The notes under the pieces: model-generated
Databases searched by the model: none
What the model was told of the DNA's origin: nothing
Seen by the model: the letters and a program-made list of their open reading frames with translations, nothing else
Origin: Angiostrongylus vasorum
Taxonomy: Eukaryota; Nematoda; Chromadorea; Rhabditida; Metastrongylidae
Length of the DNA: 64,000 nt
Assembly (NCBI GenBank): GCA_018806985.1
Contig: JADANN010000420.1
Coordinates: 1,488,001 to 1,552,000, forward strand
Reading direction: 5' to 3'
Shown: positions 25,005-36,300 of the stretch, piece after piece
Numbering within the stretch: the first letter of the stretch is position 1
Layout of the letters: every line of letters starts with the position of its first letter
Program-made: the position numbers and the translations under genes

Positions 25005-26410
25005 GTAACTTCACTATGCCAGCTTTTTGTTCACCACTTGAAATTGGTTAAAGTCGAAATTATAAGGGTAAAGTCTGGAGAACGAAGAATTTTATGGAAA
25101 CTGTAGATAGACAGAACTTGCAGCAGAAAGTCGCCGTTGACAAGATGTCTTCTGCTTCTTTTTAGGACAGTCACTTCACTTCATCTAAAAGTGCAGTAGG
25201 AAATATTATACATGACTAGCAGACATATCGATCTTTTCGACAGTCCTGCTCATATCCATTCATATCCATCCGTCATCATATGTGTGCAATTCGTTTAATG
25301 CATGTTAGATTGAATCACCGTCGTCTTCATAATTAATTAATGCTAGTGATGGATGTGAATAGAGAAATCGGTACAGGAGCCAAAGATTACTGGTTACGGT
25401 GCCACATCAAATGGCAGCAGAGTAGAAAAAGGAGTTGTACGCAGCGGTTTTAGATCCTTGCATTTCAGACTCTTATATTCCGTGAACGTTGCGGGCAAGA
25501 TTTGGTTCCCTAATCAGTTCAATGTGTCCATTTTGACATAGTCACTCTCATGGAATTTCGTTCTTCACAAAGCTATTGTTCTGGTAGTTGTTCGAGTTTG
25601 ATTTTGAGTTGACGCTGTGAATAACTACAAGAAGTTCCTTTGTTCAAACGATTCAGAGAAGAAAAAGACACTATGGGTATCCAAGCAAAGTGGGCGTTCC
25701 TCGAACATGTGAAAGTAGTCACTAGCAAACTAACCCTAGTCATCACGCTCTCCTATTCGATTCGAAACATCATCCAAAGTGCTACCACGCCACAGAACGC
25801 GGACGTGTGCTGACATTCTAACTACATCTAGGAGTTTGCCTGTCGTCTATACATAGCTGTACGACAATATCGGAAATGTTGCGAGGTCGTTGAAACAATC
25901 TTCCTCATCGTGAATGAGGCCAATCCTCTCCAATGCCGACTGCCTTGGGAGACCAAAGTTAATGTAATAATTAGTGAATATGGCTCGTAAGTTTTCACAC
26001 ACATAAACAGTTTTCCATTGTCTCTGTTTCACCCCCATATATTTATTCTTGACTCACCGTTCGTACTGATAGCTTCGTATAGAATACAGTTTACAAGAAA
26101 TACACACAAATGGTATATAGTAGATGCTCATTTGTTTGTTTTTAAACAGTACCACACAGAATTAGCGGTTCCTTGAGTTCTACCTGCAGTCCATATGTCT
26201 GGCTTGAGCGCAGTTATAACTAGACTAATGCGATACGTTTTATGGTGTGGAGCAACCGCCGAAGGGATCAAGCCCTATTTGAGCTGCTTTTTTTCTTCCT
26301 GTTTAGGCGAAAATCACCCTCCAACGAAACCGACTGTCGACCTTAGAAGTAATGTTTCTAATTTTCTTACTATACTTTGTAACGTTTTATTTTTTTTTAT
26401 TTCATTTTGT
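25005..26410. other. No gene seen
   Basis: A minus-strand stretch at about 25850-26035 (NFGLPRQSALERIGLIHDEE) is open and protein-like but has no recognised family. Otherwise empty. Confidence 0.45.
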
Positions 26411-26766
26411 ATGACTCGTCTTCATGTCTACTGTGCGGATCCCAGCACTTCTCACATTCGATTCGTTTCCTCGCATCCATTGTCCACGAAGATCTTCTAG
26501 CTTTTACGTGCGGCTTCGGTTGCTGCTTGTGGACTTTCATTTCATCTTGAATGTCGTGGAATTCTGGTCGAGCTATTCTCTCTGGAGTCCTGAGATAGCC
26601 GGGGTGGAGCGTTCCCAGTTGGATTGCAGAGAGTGATTTTTTTTCCCAGACAAGTCCGGTACCAATTTCCCGACCCCGGAGGGAAAGGCTTTGTTGGCCC
26701 GGAGCGGAATCGAGCTAACACCATGCTCGTGATGACGGACATCACTACCACTGTGCTGTCCGTCCC
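26411..26766 (-). repeat. SINE-B copy (tRNA-derived), full length
   Basis: Minus strand: GGACAGCACAGTGGTAGTG head, B box GCTCGATTCC, and core CCCTCCGGGGTCGGGAAATT plus GGTACCGGACTTGTCTGGGA, the closest match to the SINE-A core. The tail is as in the 22.2 kb copy. Confidence 0.8.
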
Positions 26767-28199
26767 CTGTATTGTAACATAGTATTAATAATTTGTTAAA
26801 AAATTGCCTGTACTTTTACAGGAGGACTTAGATGTTCATTAAGAGAAATATCATGATGTAACCGCTTTTGGGATACTTAGACAGTTTTTCTCGGGAGAAA
26901 TCATAGATGATACCTGTGCATTTTACAGGGAATCACACCTTTCTAATTAATGACTGCTCATCAGTAAACTATTAAAAAGCGTGCCCAATATTTCTTGTTT
27001 TCCAAATTGAGAACCCTTACTCACACATTTGCAACAGTATTTTTCAAAAAGGAGGAAAGAATTGGTTTCACTAGAGTACTTGCAAGGTTGTCAGAATGAA
27101 GAACCTGTACCTTGTATATTCAAGTGATGACAAGGTCCAAGAAACGAATGATATCGGACGCAGCTCAGAAAAGATACCAGTGTGAAATATTGCAATCGAA
27201 AACTTTGCGAATACAATGTTCCGGTCAGACCTACTGAATGAAGAATGACTTCCCACGGACGGTTGCTAAGATATGGAATTATTCATGAAAAGCTTTACTC
27301 GGCTCTCTTTTTTTTCCACAACAATCGTCGTCTTTCTTGGAGTTTAGTCTATAATCAAGGGTTTGATGTGCAATGGCATTGCTCCACAATTCGTTAGTTA
27401 TGGCTTGGTGGATTTCGAACATACAAGCTACATCACCGTGATTCCGACAATTCCTCTGACTTCGTGCTTCAAAGAACATGTTATCCGAGAGCAATGAAAA
27501 GTTTTAACGGCGGTCATTTTGCTAAGGAACGGTGATTGAGCAGATTATTGCTTTCCTCATCTCACCGTCTATTCCTATCAGACTACCCTTACAAGTGCCG
27601 TACGAAGCAAACGAAAATTTTCCTTTAGCCTGGAGAGTAGCGAGGACGATGCAGTCATTTATTCAAATGTATACATGCTGTGCTTTCGACTTTTCATCTA
27701 TTTTCGCCCTATAGAACTGACGCAGTCTAATTCACTGCTTTGAGTGCACATTTCAGTTAAGAGTTCTTCAATCTCAAATCCTTTCCGTCCACGTATTTCT
27801 TTAAAAAGAAAGTTTGTGACTTGGGTTGTACGTACCTAACAACATACGTTAGAGAATGAACAGATAGGGTCCAGCTCTTATTTTTTCGTTCCATCGAACG
27901 ATCTGCATAAGTTCCTCCATCTGTGGATTTTGGGCTGAATGGTTAAACGCAGAATGCAGCTTTCGTACTGGGTGGTTTATTTCACATCATGTCTATCCTC
28001 AAGTGTTTGTTCTTTTTTTTCTCGAAAACCACTTTTACATGGGCAATATTTTGGGCGTTTTCTCTTTTTTTCATATTTGTAGCAAATAATTTAGTCCTAT
28101 GTGGTCTCGAGGATAATCCTTTGCGGTATCAGTTCTCACTTATTTGTTGGTATTGTTTCCACAATGTTAACGGCTCCGCTTTAGCCTCCTAAATTGCTC
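26767..28199. other. No gene or clear repeat seen
   Basis: Short ORFs only. Nothing matches the window's repeat families. Confidence 0.5.
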
Positions 28200-28545
28200 T
28201 GCAATTGTAGTAGACAGTAAATAAGAACTTAACATTATGATTTCGCCTGCAGCCTCTGCTCAACTGGGTTCAATGCCGATTTGTGCTCCCCAGATCACTC
28301 CCGTTGACGGGTGATTACTGATGGCACTGGTAGATAGAAAAATAGCTGAGAGAATGACGAAACGAAGAACGCGCACTGTGTGGTAGTGAGCTCGTTAGCC
28401 CCCCGGCAAGAGTAGTAGCGTGTTCGATCCCCACCGCAGACATTCGCGGTCTAAAGTTTTGCAAATATCGCAGCACCATTGTAGTTGTATTTCACATTAT
28501 ATTCTGCTGCGAAAAATTGTAGTAGGCCGTAAATTGAAAGTTGGC
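28200..28545 (+). repeat. SINE-C copy with a second tail at its 5' side
   Basis: GTAGACAGTAAATAAG at the left is the family tail. It runs directly into the head region (GATCACTCCCGTTGACGGGT), the tRNA-like GTGTGGTAGTGAGCTCGTTA with B box GTTCGATCCCC, and a second tail. This head-to-tail order suggests a dimeric or tandem source. Confidence 0.65.
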
Positions 28546-29307
28546 ATTCAAACTTTTAAGTTTGAACAGACGCGTCTCATCACCTGCATCACAGGTGATA
28601 ACTCTGATAGAGGATTCTATTAAATTGAGATCGACTGGAATGTGTAGATTTTTGCCACCAGTAAACAGGACTTCCTATTCAGTTTTAATGAGATTCTGAT
28701 TGTTAAGAATGCACAAATCGTTTCTTTTTGCACTTCTTTTTTCTAAAGATGAGGCATATGTCTAGGATAGCGAAAGAATTAAACAAGGAAGCACTACGGC
28801 TGTGTCGCACTTTTTCGAACTTCGTTTGATTCACATTTTATTAAATTTGTGTTTAAAGACAACTTCAAAGACTATTTCTTTAGAGCAGTGTGGAGAAATA
28901 ACGTCCTTAAGGTTTTCATGTTCTAACGATAGCTCGATTTATCGCAAAGTCATTTCCAGTTGGCAGAAGGTTCACACCGTTGTCAATGGGATCACAATTC
29001 TAAATCAGACTGATGATGGTAGCAACAGTAAAAAAAGCGGGGGTAAAATTGAATCTTAGACGTCCATGCCATACGTCTAAATTTTCAAGTTTTTTCGACA
29101 TTCACCCGACTTCGTTTGTTGAATGCTTTTGTTCTTTCCAACAATTATGGAGCGCAGTGGCCATTCTAACGAATTGTAATACATTCATCGTCAGTGGTTC
29201 GATCACACTCAGCCTAACCAAGCTCTTCATCCCTCCTAGATCTGCAGTTGTTACCATGTTTAGCTGGGTGGATAAGAATACTGACTTAACGCATTCTTCG
29301 ATTATCA

Positions 29308-29612
29308 CGCTAACACGAGGTTGATAAAGGAGAAGGTTTATTCGGCTAAAGTTTCGACGTCGTCTTCTTCTGAGCCCGATGGATCCGAGCCGAATCTCGT
29401 AATGTAGATTTTCATAAAAAATGCACCGCGAAGTGAGGTTGTTCATTCGAGCGGTGCTTCATTTCACTGGGTTCGACTCTGTGCACCGACAATGTGCACC
29501 CACATCGCAAGGACGACCATCTATAGGCCATCGACTCGCATCAATCCGTTTCTGAAGAAGACAAAGTTGTCGAAACTTTAGCCGAATAAATGTTTCTATA
29601 AACCTCATGTTA
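29308..29612. mobile_element. Fold-back pair of PLE-2 termini
   Basis: The left arm (about 29308-29400) carries the antisense terminus TTATTCGGCTAAAGTTTCGA. The right arm (about 29530-29612) carries its sense counterpart TCTGAAGAAGACAAAGTTGTC and CGAAACTTTAGCCGAATAAA. The spacer has further complementary stretches. No coding remains. Confidence 0.65.
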
Positions 29613-30527
29613 GATTGATAATCGAGGATGTTAATTTCACTTGATACATTATTAGGCCCCGTAAGTCATTGTGCGTAGGCGAGGAATCCATTCAGACAAC
29701 TCTACTGTGATACAAATGGAACAAAATGCGTGAAGCATTCTTGAGAGAGGAGATCAACATCGAGTGCTTTCCAGGTTTAATTTTCAATGCTGTTTGTAGA
29801 CATAGCCATTATTTCAATATGTGGAATTTAGTCGATTTACTCGTTCACGTGTAGTCCTCTAATGTCCTCAAGTATTCTGGATTGGTGAACAGCTGCAAAT
29901 TTACACCACATGAATATAACGTTTCGTATCATCGTCTACTACAGGAGGATACAATAATTTTGGACGTAGTTTTTTTGTCTGTTTCATCTCATACTGTATG
30001 TAATCAATCAGCAGGTGTTGATACCCATAGAAGCAGCACAACAGTTCGCTTCACTTTTAGTCCTGAAGATGTAGATGTTCTTACTGTGTTCACATTTGAA
30101 AGGACACCTGCTTCGCTATCAATTGCCAAGATATCAGTTTCCCAACGCACATTATGAAGTCGTCATATACTTTTCAGATATCGAAAGTCAAATGTTCACA
30201 TTTCCACTTTTAAATTTACAGGATCTTGTGCAGCTTGCCGAATGTGTTCCTTGAAAAGAATTTCTTGAAATGTTCTTTAGGCATATTGTGACATGATTTC
30301 GCTCATAGAGCATAGCAGTACAAACTTTTTTAAACCAAATCGATTGGTTTACCACCTTATCGTGGCGTGACCGAGAGTTTTCATAGATGTCAAATTGCGT
30401 TTCGTGAAGTCAAGGGACTCTTTCTCTTCTGATAACGCTTTTTTATGTATCTGAAATATGGGAAGAGAGGTGTTGCATCACAATGTTGTAATACGTCTTT
30501 TTCGATAAGAAAAAAAGATAAAGGTCT

Positions 30528-30650
30528 CAGCGTTGATCGTTCCCTGAGGGATGCACCACTCATTCGACTTCATTAATTATCGTTAGAGGTAACTGAATGC
30601 ATATCTGGCCTATACAATGACTCGTGGTGATCTGCCGATGTATCAAGCCA
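30528..30650 (-). repeat. SINE-A 3' fragment
   Basis: In antisense this matches the tail from CGATACATCGGCAGATCACC through GCATTCAGTTACCTCTAACG to the CAACGCTGAGACCTTTATC end. Confidence 0.6.
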
Positions 30651-32394
30651 ATGATTTATCGAGCTTATTAAGTTATTCAACCGACGAAGGCTGTAAGAAA
30701 TGATAGAAAGCGAAGTAGCCGAAATGTTAGTTGACAAGGCCAAAAGGCATGTCAACAATTCATATCAACCCAAAGAACACTTTATAGGGACGGAATTCCC
30801 ATTTTTCACTTGTGAATGTCAGTTGCATTCGATAAACGCAGGCCATGTTGGACGGTATTCTTCAGGACTGTATAGGAATACTGTGTCATCGCTTTACTGT
30901 TTGGGAAAATCAGACTGCTTTTACGTTATTGATAGATCGTTTGCTTTATCTTCTCGTCTTAACTTGGTCGAAGTTGTCACTACTTATCAAATTGCTATGC
31001 AAAGTAGGCGATTTTCCTTGGTGTTCTCATATCGCTGAGAAAGAGTTCACCATTTCCAACCAAAAGCACAACGATGAGTAAACTATGCGTGCCACTGTTT
31101 TCTCTCAATCAAGAACCAAAGAACGGAGAGTGTGGGTAAACAAAGCTGTATGTCTTAGTCCGCGCTTATTAGCATATCTCATAGGACTTTTCAGCAATGG
31201 TTAGTTCCCATGTGGGAAGTGGGATGGATCTTAAATCGGAGAGATATTTTTTGTTTTTTTTCAAGTTTGCCACAATTATCGAGACAGCAGTTGTCATGTC
31301 GCGGTAACGATTCGTCGTCGTTTGTTCTCGGGAACTCGTATGAAACGTTTGTATTCTCCGATCGAATTCATACCGTCACACCACTACAGCAATTACCAAA
31401 TCATCTGTAGCTGTCGACTCCCACCAACATCGTTTACATACTCCTTAGACTGTATTCGCCTACCAGATTCTGAGTTACCAACACTGAAACCGACTTTTCG
31501 TTTGTATATTCATTGATTAGGATCCGGCTTATGCGTTCGGTCGATGAATCGCCGAATTCGCTACAGTCGGTTGTCGTTGTCAATTCGAGTCATCGAAGCA
31601 AGCTTTATTGCGATCCAAAAAAAGCTAACAACTTCCTGTATAGACATGCTTAGAAAACATTCTAGCATGGCTATCTCGAGTTCTCAGAATCAGGCACGAT
31701 CAACATTAGGTTTCCTAAGGTAATGTGAAGCTGTAGCTGAAGCCTTACCAGCTCAACTCTCCGTAGATAAAAGTTGAAGACACCAAAAGCATTGGAAGAA
31801 GCGCTGCGGCACGCATGATATATGAAGTAGGGTCATCGATGTAAGTAAATACTCATCAATCAAGGAGAGGAGTCATGTTGTCAAACGAACGTGTTCCATT
31901 TTGACTTATGTTCGTTCGTCTTCTTATTTCACCGCATATTACTGTACTTTTTGTTTCTCCTTTTGCCGAAGAACATTTTTAAGATGACCCTAATGCACGT
32001 TGTTTCCATGAACTGTTCAGGAGGAGATAGCTCTTGGAGGTATTCAAACCAAATAACGTCTCACTCTGTTCTTGACGTCAAAGCGACAAAATTTCCACGG
32101 TTTCCATTCTACGAATAGCACAAATCCGCATGTTTGCCTTTTTACAGTCACAAACTTGGATTAATCAAATATGTTTTGTTAAGTAAGGAACATATAGCAC
32201 TACATCTCATTCAGTGACGTAGAGCGAAGGAAATTCTATTATCATCGCCACTTCTTTCGAGATTCCTCGACTTTTTTTCGTTCATTCTAAAAAGTGTGCT
32301 TCTTTTCAGACTAGCTACTTCTGGTCGTCCTGCGTCTCCAGTCCTTTAGCTCTGGACTTAAAATCTTTGTATTAGACAGCTGTTCGGTTTCGCA

Positions 32395-32660
32395 GTTATA
32401 GCGATGTTAGAGGTAACCCGCAGTGAATACGTAATCGTTGGCTCGTCTCCGCACCCCGTGCGAACAAGGCTCTCCCATATTTCCGAGCTCGGCGAATTGG
32501 CATCAGAGTATTCTGGAAGGATAAAAAACACTGGATTCATGGATTGGTGGATTTCTGCAGATCATTGAATAGGCCGAATATGCCTTCATTCATCTTCAAA
32601 TAGCATGGCGCAATACTAAGGAGTTGGTTAAATCCAAAATCTTTATCCCCTTATCGTTTA
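32395..32660 (+). repeat. Diverged SINE-A-like copy
   Basis: CGCAGTGAATACGTAATCG, CGGCGAATTGGCATCAGAGT, then GAATAGGCCGAATATGCCT and CATGGCGCAATACTAAGGAG follow the SINE-A order, but many positions are changed. Confidence 0.45.
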
Positions 32661-32827
32661 TTGGTACTGACATTTCCTAAGAATTGATGAGACCTTTGCT
32701 TATCATGAAATTCCTGAACTTTTTCAACATGCTGATATCTGTTGCGGAGAACAGTTCTATCACCAAGTTCATTCCCGTTTTTATGGATCGACATGGTGTT
32801 TATACAGTGTTCATTCCACGATTGCTA

Positions 32828-32866
32828 ACATTTCGGGGAATTCCGCCTTCTTCAGAATCGTTTCAG
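32828..32866 (-). repeat. Short PLE terminal remnant
   Basis: In antisense this reads TTCTGAAGAAGGCGGAATTC followed by CCGAAATGTTAGC, the terminal motif of the PLE group. Only this short stretch is recognisable. Confidence 0.45.
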
Positions 32867-33287
32867 TCGTCCCCTTAGTAGGGAAAGTACTTCATCCGTG
32901 CTTTTTCTCCATTTCGTTTCCGATGTTGTGTTTGGTTTCTATCTTGTTTCCTGTCCACTTTAATCCTTCCAGTTTTCTTTTTTTCATCTATGCCAAATCC
33001 GGAATATTTCTAGGAGGAAATACGTACGTAGAAATCTGTTTTTACAAGAAAAGTTCACTAGAAGAACTCATTCGGACTTATTTTAAGTGCGTGAACCGAT
33101 AGAGATCCTTTTTTTAAAACGAGTTTATTCAGCGTCCCTTCCGTTAGGGGATAACATGTTTCGAATGTGATGAATCGGATTTCATTCCGTTACCGTTTTT
33201 CTTCTTTGTGTACTCGTTTTCCATGTTATTGTTCGCCTTCTTTCTCTTTGACGAGTGAAATCAACGATGAACTCAGAGAACATTTCT

Positions 33288-33323
33288 TTCTAATCCACTA
33301 ACAGGTACGTCCCATTCCGTGAA
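33288..33323 (+). promoter_or_regulatory. Putative 5' UTR splice acceptor (possibly trans-splice site) before the ptr start
   Basis: A pyrimidine-rich stretch ends in ACTAACAG at 33304, and the ATG chosen as the ptr start follows 19 bases later. An acceptor this close to a start codon fits either a spliced-leader trans-splice site or a cis-spliced 5' UTR exon. The sequence alone cannot separate the two. It supports this ATG because no other ATG lies between the acceptor and the start. Confidence 0.35.
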
Positions 33324-36300
33324 ATGTCTTCCGAGGAGGACACGGCGCTATTCGATAAACGGGTGGAACCTGCCATTCAGCAACAGTTCACATCAAATTC
33401 ATCACACGTTTCACACTCGATACTGACTCAGCCCAGTAAGTGTATGAAGTCGACAACTCGGAATGGTCTTTTATCCACAAGAGCGACTTTTTTCTTGCCT
33501 TCGGCGTTGATCAATAGTTCACTACGTTTCTTGATGAGCAAACACGAGATTAGTATTGCAGCATATATTCATACAGAATATCTGACGCTTCTGCCGTTTC
33601 GTCTTCTTCAAAGGCTGGAAGAGCCAAATTGGAACGCATTCAACTCAGCCAAACAATTTCTTAACTCCCAGCAGACAAAACATAACACATTGATTTCCAT
33701 TTGCGTAATACACAGCTTCTGCAGTTTTAAACAAAAAATATTTAAAAGGAGCTGTTTATTATGCCAATCGAAATCAATGTGTTAAGTTTTGTCTGCTGAG
33801 CTTAAGAAAGTGTTTGGCTGAGTTGATTGCGTGCCAGTTTAACTTTTCCGGGCTCTGAAGAAGGCGAAACCGCAGAAGCATTAGCTATTCTGTGCTAACA
33901 AATGCTTTGATACCAACCTCATGTTTACTCATCAAGAAAGACAGTCAATTGTTATCTTACTCTTTTTGCTTTACGTTTCACTTTTTTTCATTCTGTTCAC
34001 CAGTTTTCTCCTTTTTTCCAGGAACGAAAACCAACGAACTCCTCGTCGTGCTCAAATCGATATCATTAAAGGGATTTTTTCGACTTTGGGGCACATTTAT
34101 TGGGCAGTTTCCGATTGCCTTCCTTATATCCGGTCTTATTCTCTGTTCATTATCTTGTGAGTTTACTTCTATTAATGCATTTTTTGTGGTTAGCTTCTGA
34201 ATTCCAGTAAGGACTTCCCTCCCAACGATTTACCGCGTCATCGTGGCTAGGTGCTGCTACGTGTCGGGCTGCGATGCACAGCAGGGGGATTTATCCTCCG
34301 ACAGGGTCTCCCAAGCTGAGAAGGAGTCCGGCATTTCCATCAGGAAACCTAGCTAAGAGTAAACCAATACCAGGATCCACCACCATCCTGGTATCAAACT
34401 AGTCTGCTGGCAAATCTCCCTCTGATCCACAAGGGCTGCGACTACCTGTGGTGGTGACGACCTGGGGCAGACTTTGGCTGGGCTGATCTCGGGGCTCCAG
34501 GGAACCACAATGGCTAATCCAGCAAAACTCCGAAAAAAGTGGGAGTTTTGCTGGGGCCCGCACAACCAGTGCGGACTGGCCATCAAGTATCTGACTGAGT
34601 AGGTAATAAAGAACTCCAGCGTTCTATATTGCTCTCGTTGCTGCTTGCTGTGTCATTACTTAATTCATGGCAGTACCACTGCTGAAAATAGTTGTTTAAG
34701 GCGGAATTATTAATCTACACTTACGGGATAACGTACGAGATGGTTATACTCCACGTACATCGCGTTCTCGGCAAGAGACCAATCTCTATAGAGAATTCCT
34801 TGGCTCAGAAGGTTTGTAATGACCTATTATTGTTTTTTTTGGTAGGCCATAGATAAAATTCGTTGATCGGTTCGTTTTTCATTCACATCTTGGTAAAACA
34901 GTCCTTGAAAAGATCACATTTTTGTTCTCTACAGGAGATCCTGCAATGACTACAGTACTGATGTTAGCCAAAGACAACGGATCGATGCATCGACTGAACT
35001 ATCTACAAGTTGGTATTCTAATCTTTTAGTTAAAGGAAGAGAAAGAGCTCATCGTTGATCAATCACTTAGGAGGAATACGCCGTGCATTCAACTTCATCG
35101 TACATCTTTAGAAGTGATTGAATGCATATTTCACGTATAAACTGGCATACGATGGTATGTCGATGTATGAAGCCAGTTTCCTGTTTACCGCCGCATTGTG
35201 GCTGGGTGGTGTTCCTGGGTGTCGATCTGTGATGTACAGCGGGAGGATTCATCACGCGCCAGGGCTTCCCAAGCTGAGAGGGAGTCCGGCGTTTCCGTCA
35301 GGAAGCTTTCCTTAAGAGTCTAAGTCCGCTCGTCACCGGCCTGGTATCAAACTAGTAGTATGGTGGCAAATCTCTCTGATCCACAAAGGCGGCGACCACC
35401 TGTGGTGGTGACGACCTGAGGCGAGACTTTGGCTGGGCTGATCTCGGGACTCCAGGGAACCACAATGGCTAAATCAGCAAAACTCTGAAAAATGAAAAGT
35501 TCGCTGGGACCCGCACAACCAGTGAGGACATCCAAGTATCCATGTATAAAGCCAGTTTTCTTCCCTCCTTAACAAGTGCGGTACAAATTTGCCCACCGCG
35601 GATAGATGAGAGCTTTTGTTGGCACATGGACGGAGTCAAACCAGGAACTATATATGTATTGCTGTGCACCTCTGACCATTGTTCATCATTTTATTACGAA
35701 CTAATATCCATTCAGTCATTGTTTTTTTCGATGCAAAAGAAGTTCAAAATTTGTCCTCCTCTTGGAAAGTCATTCGGCAATCATTAAGCTAGTCCAGTCA
35801 TTTCTGAGAAAAAAAGTTTTTACCACATATTTAAGAAAAAGCGTTGAGATATGTAATGGCGAAACATGATTGCAGGAAGCCGTACAAACAATGGTGTATA
35901 TCTCGAAAAATCTGTCCACTACCGTGTCCGATGGCAGTACTGTCGGCTACGGCAATTTTTGCGGCCATTACTGCGATTCGAACGTTGTCGTGGGGTACTT
36001 TCTACAAGCACTCTACCAGAAGACATTGGATCCTGGCTCTATGTCTCTGCAGCTATCATATCCGATAGCTGATCTGCGAGGCATAAAACTACATTTAGAG
36101 CGAAATTTCTTTGGCGTTCAAACTACAAACAGTTACAACATAACAAATATCGAGTATATTAAGGTGGGTTTCTTATTTAGAGCGGGCCATTGCCTCTAGC
36201 CACCTTGTTGGATGACACCTAGTTCTTTTTGCTAGCCCCGTGTTTGGGTAAATTCGGGTATCAAAGGAAATGAATTCCATGTGGAGGAATATTAAGTAAC

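Larger units (their letters stand above)
29613..33287. other. No gene seen; sequence upstream of ptr
   Basis: Includes two SINE-A remnants and a PLE remnant listed separately. A plus-strand open stretch at 31265-31410 (LSRQQLSCRGNDSSSFVLGN) is not supported as an exon. Regulatory sequence for ptr presumably lies at the right end, but I recognise no element. Confidence 0.45.

Noticed and set aside
29145..29280. tRNA-like A and B box pair (GGAGCGCAGTGGCC and GGTTCGATCAC)
   Set aside because: Too diverged from SINE-A to call a copy, and it does not fold as a tRNA.
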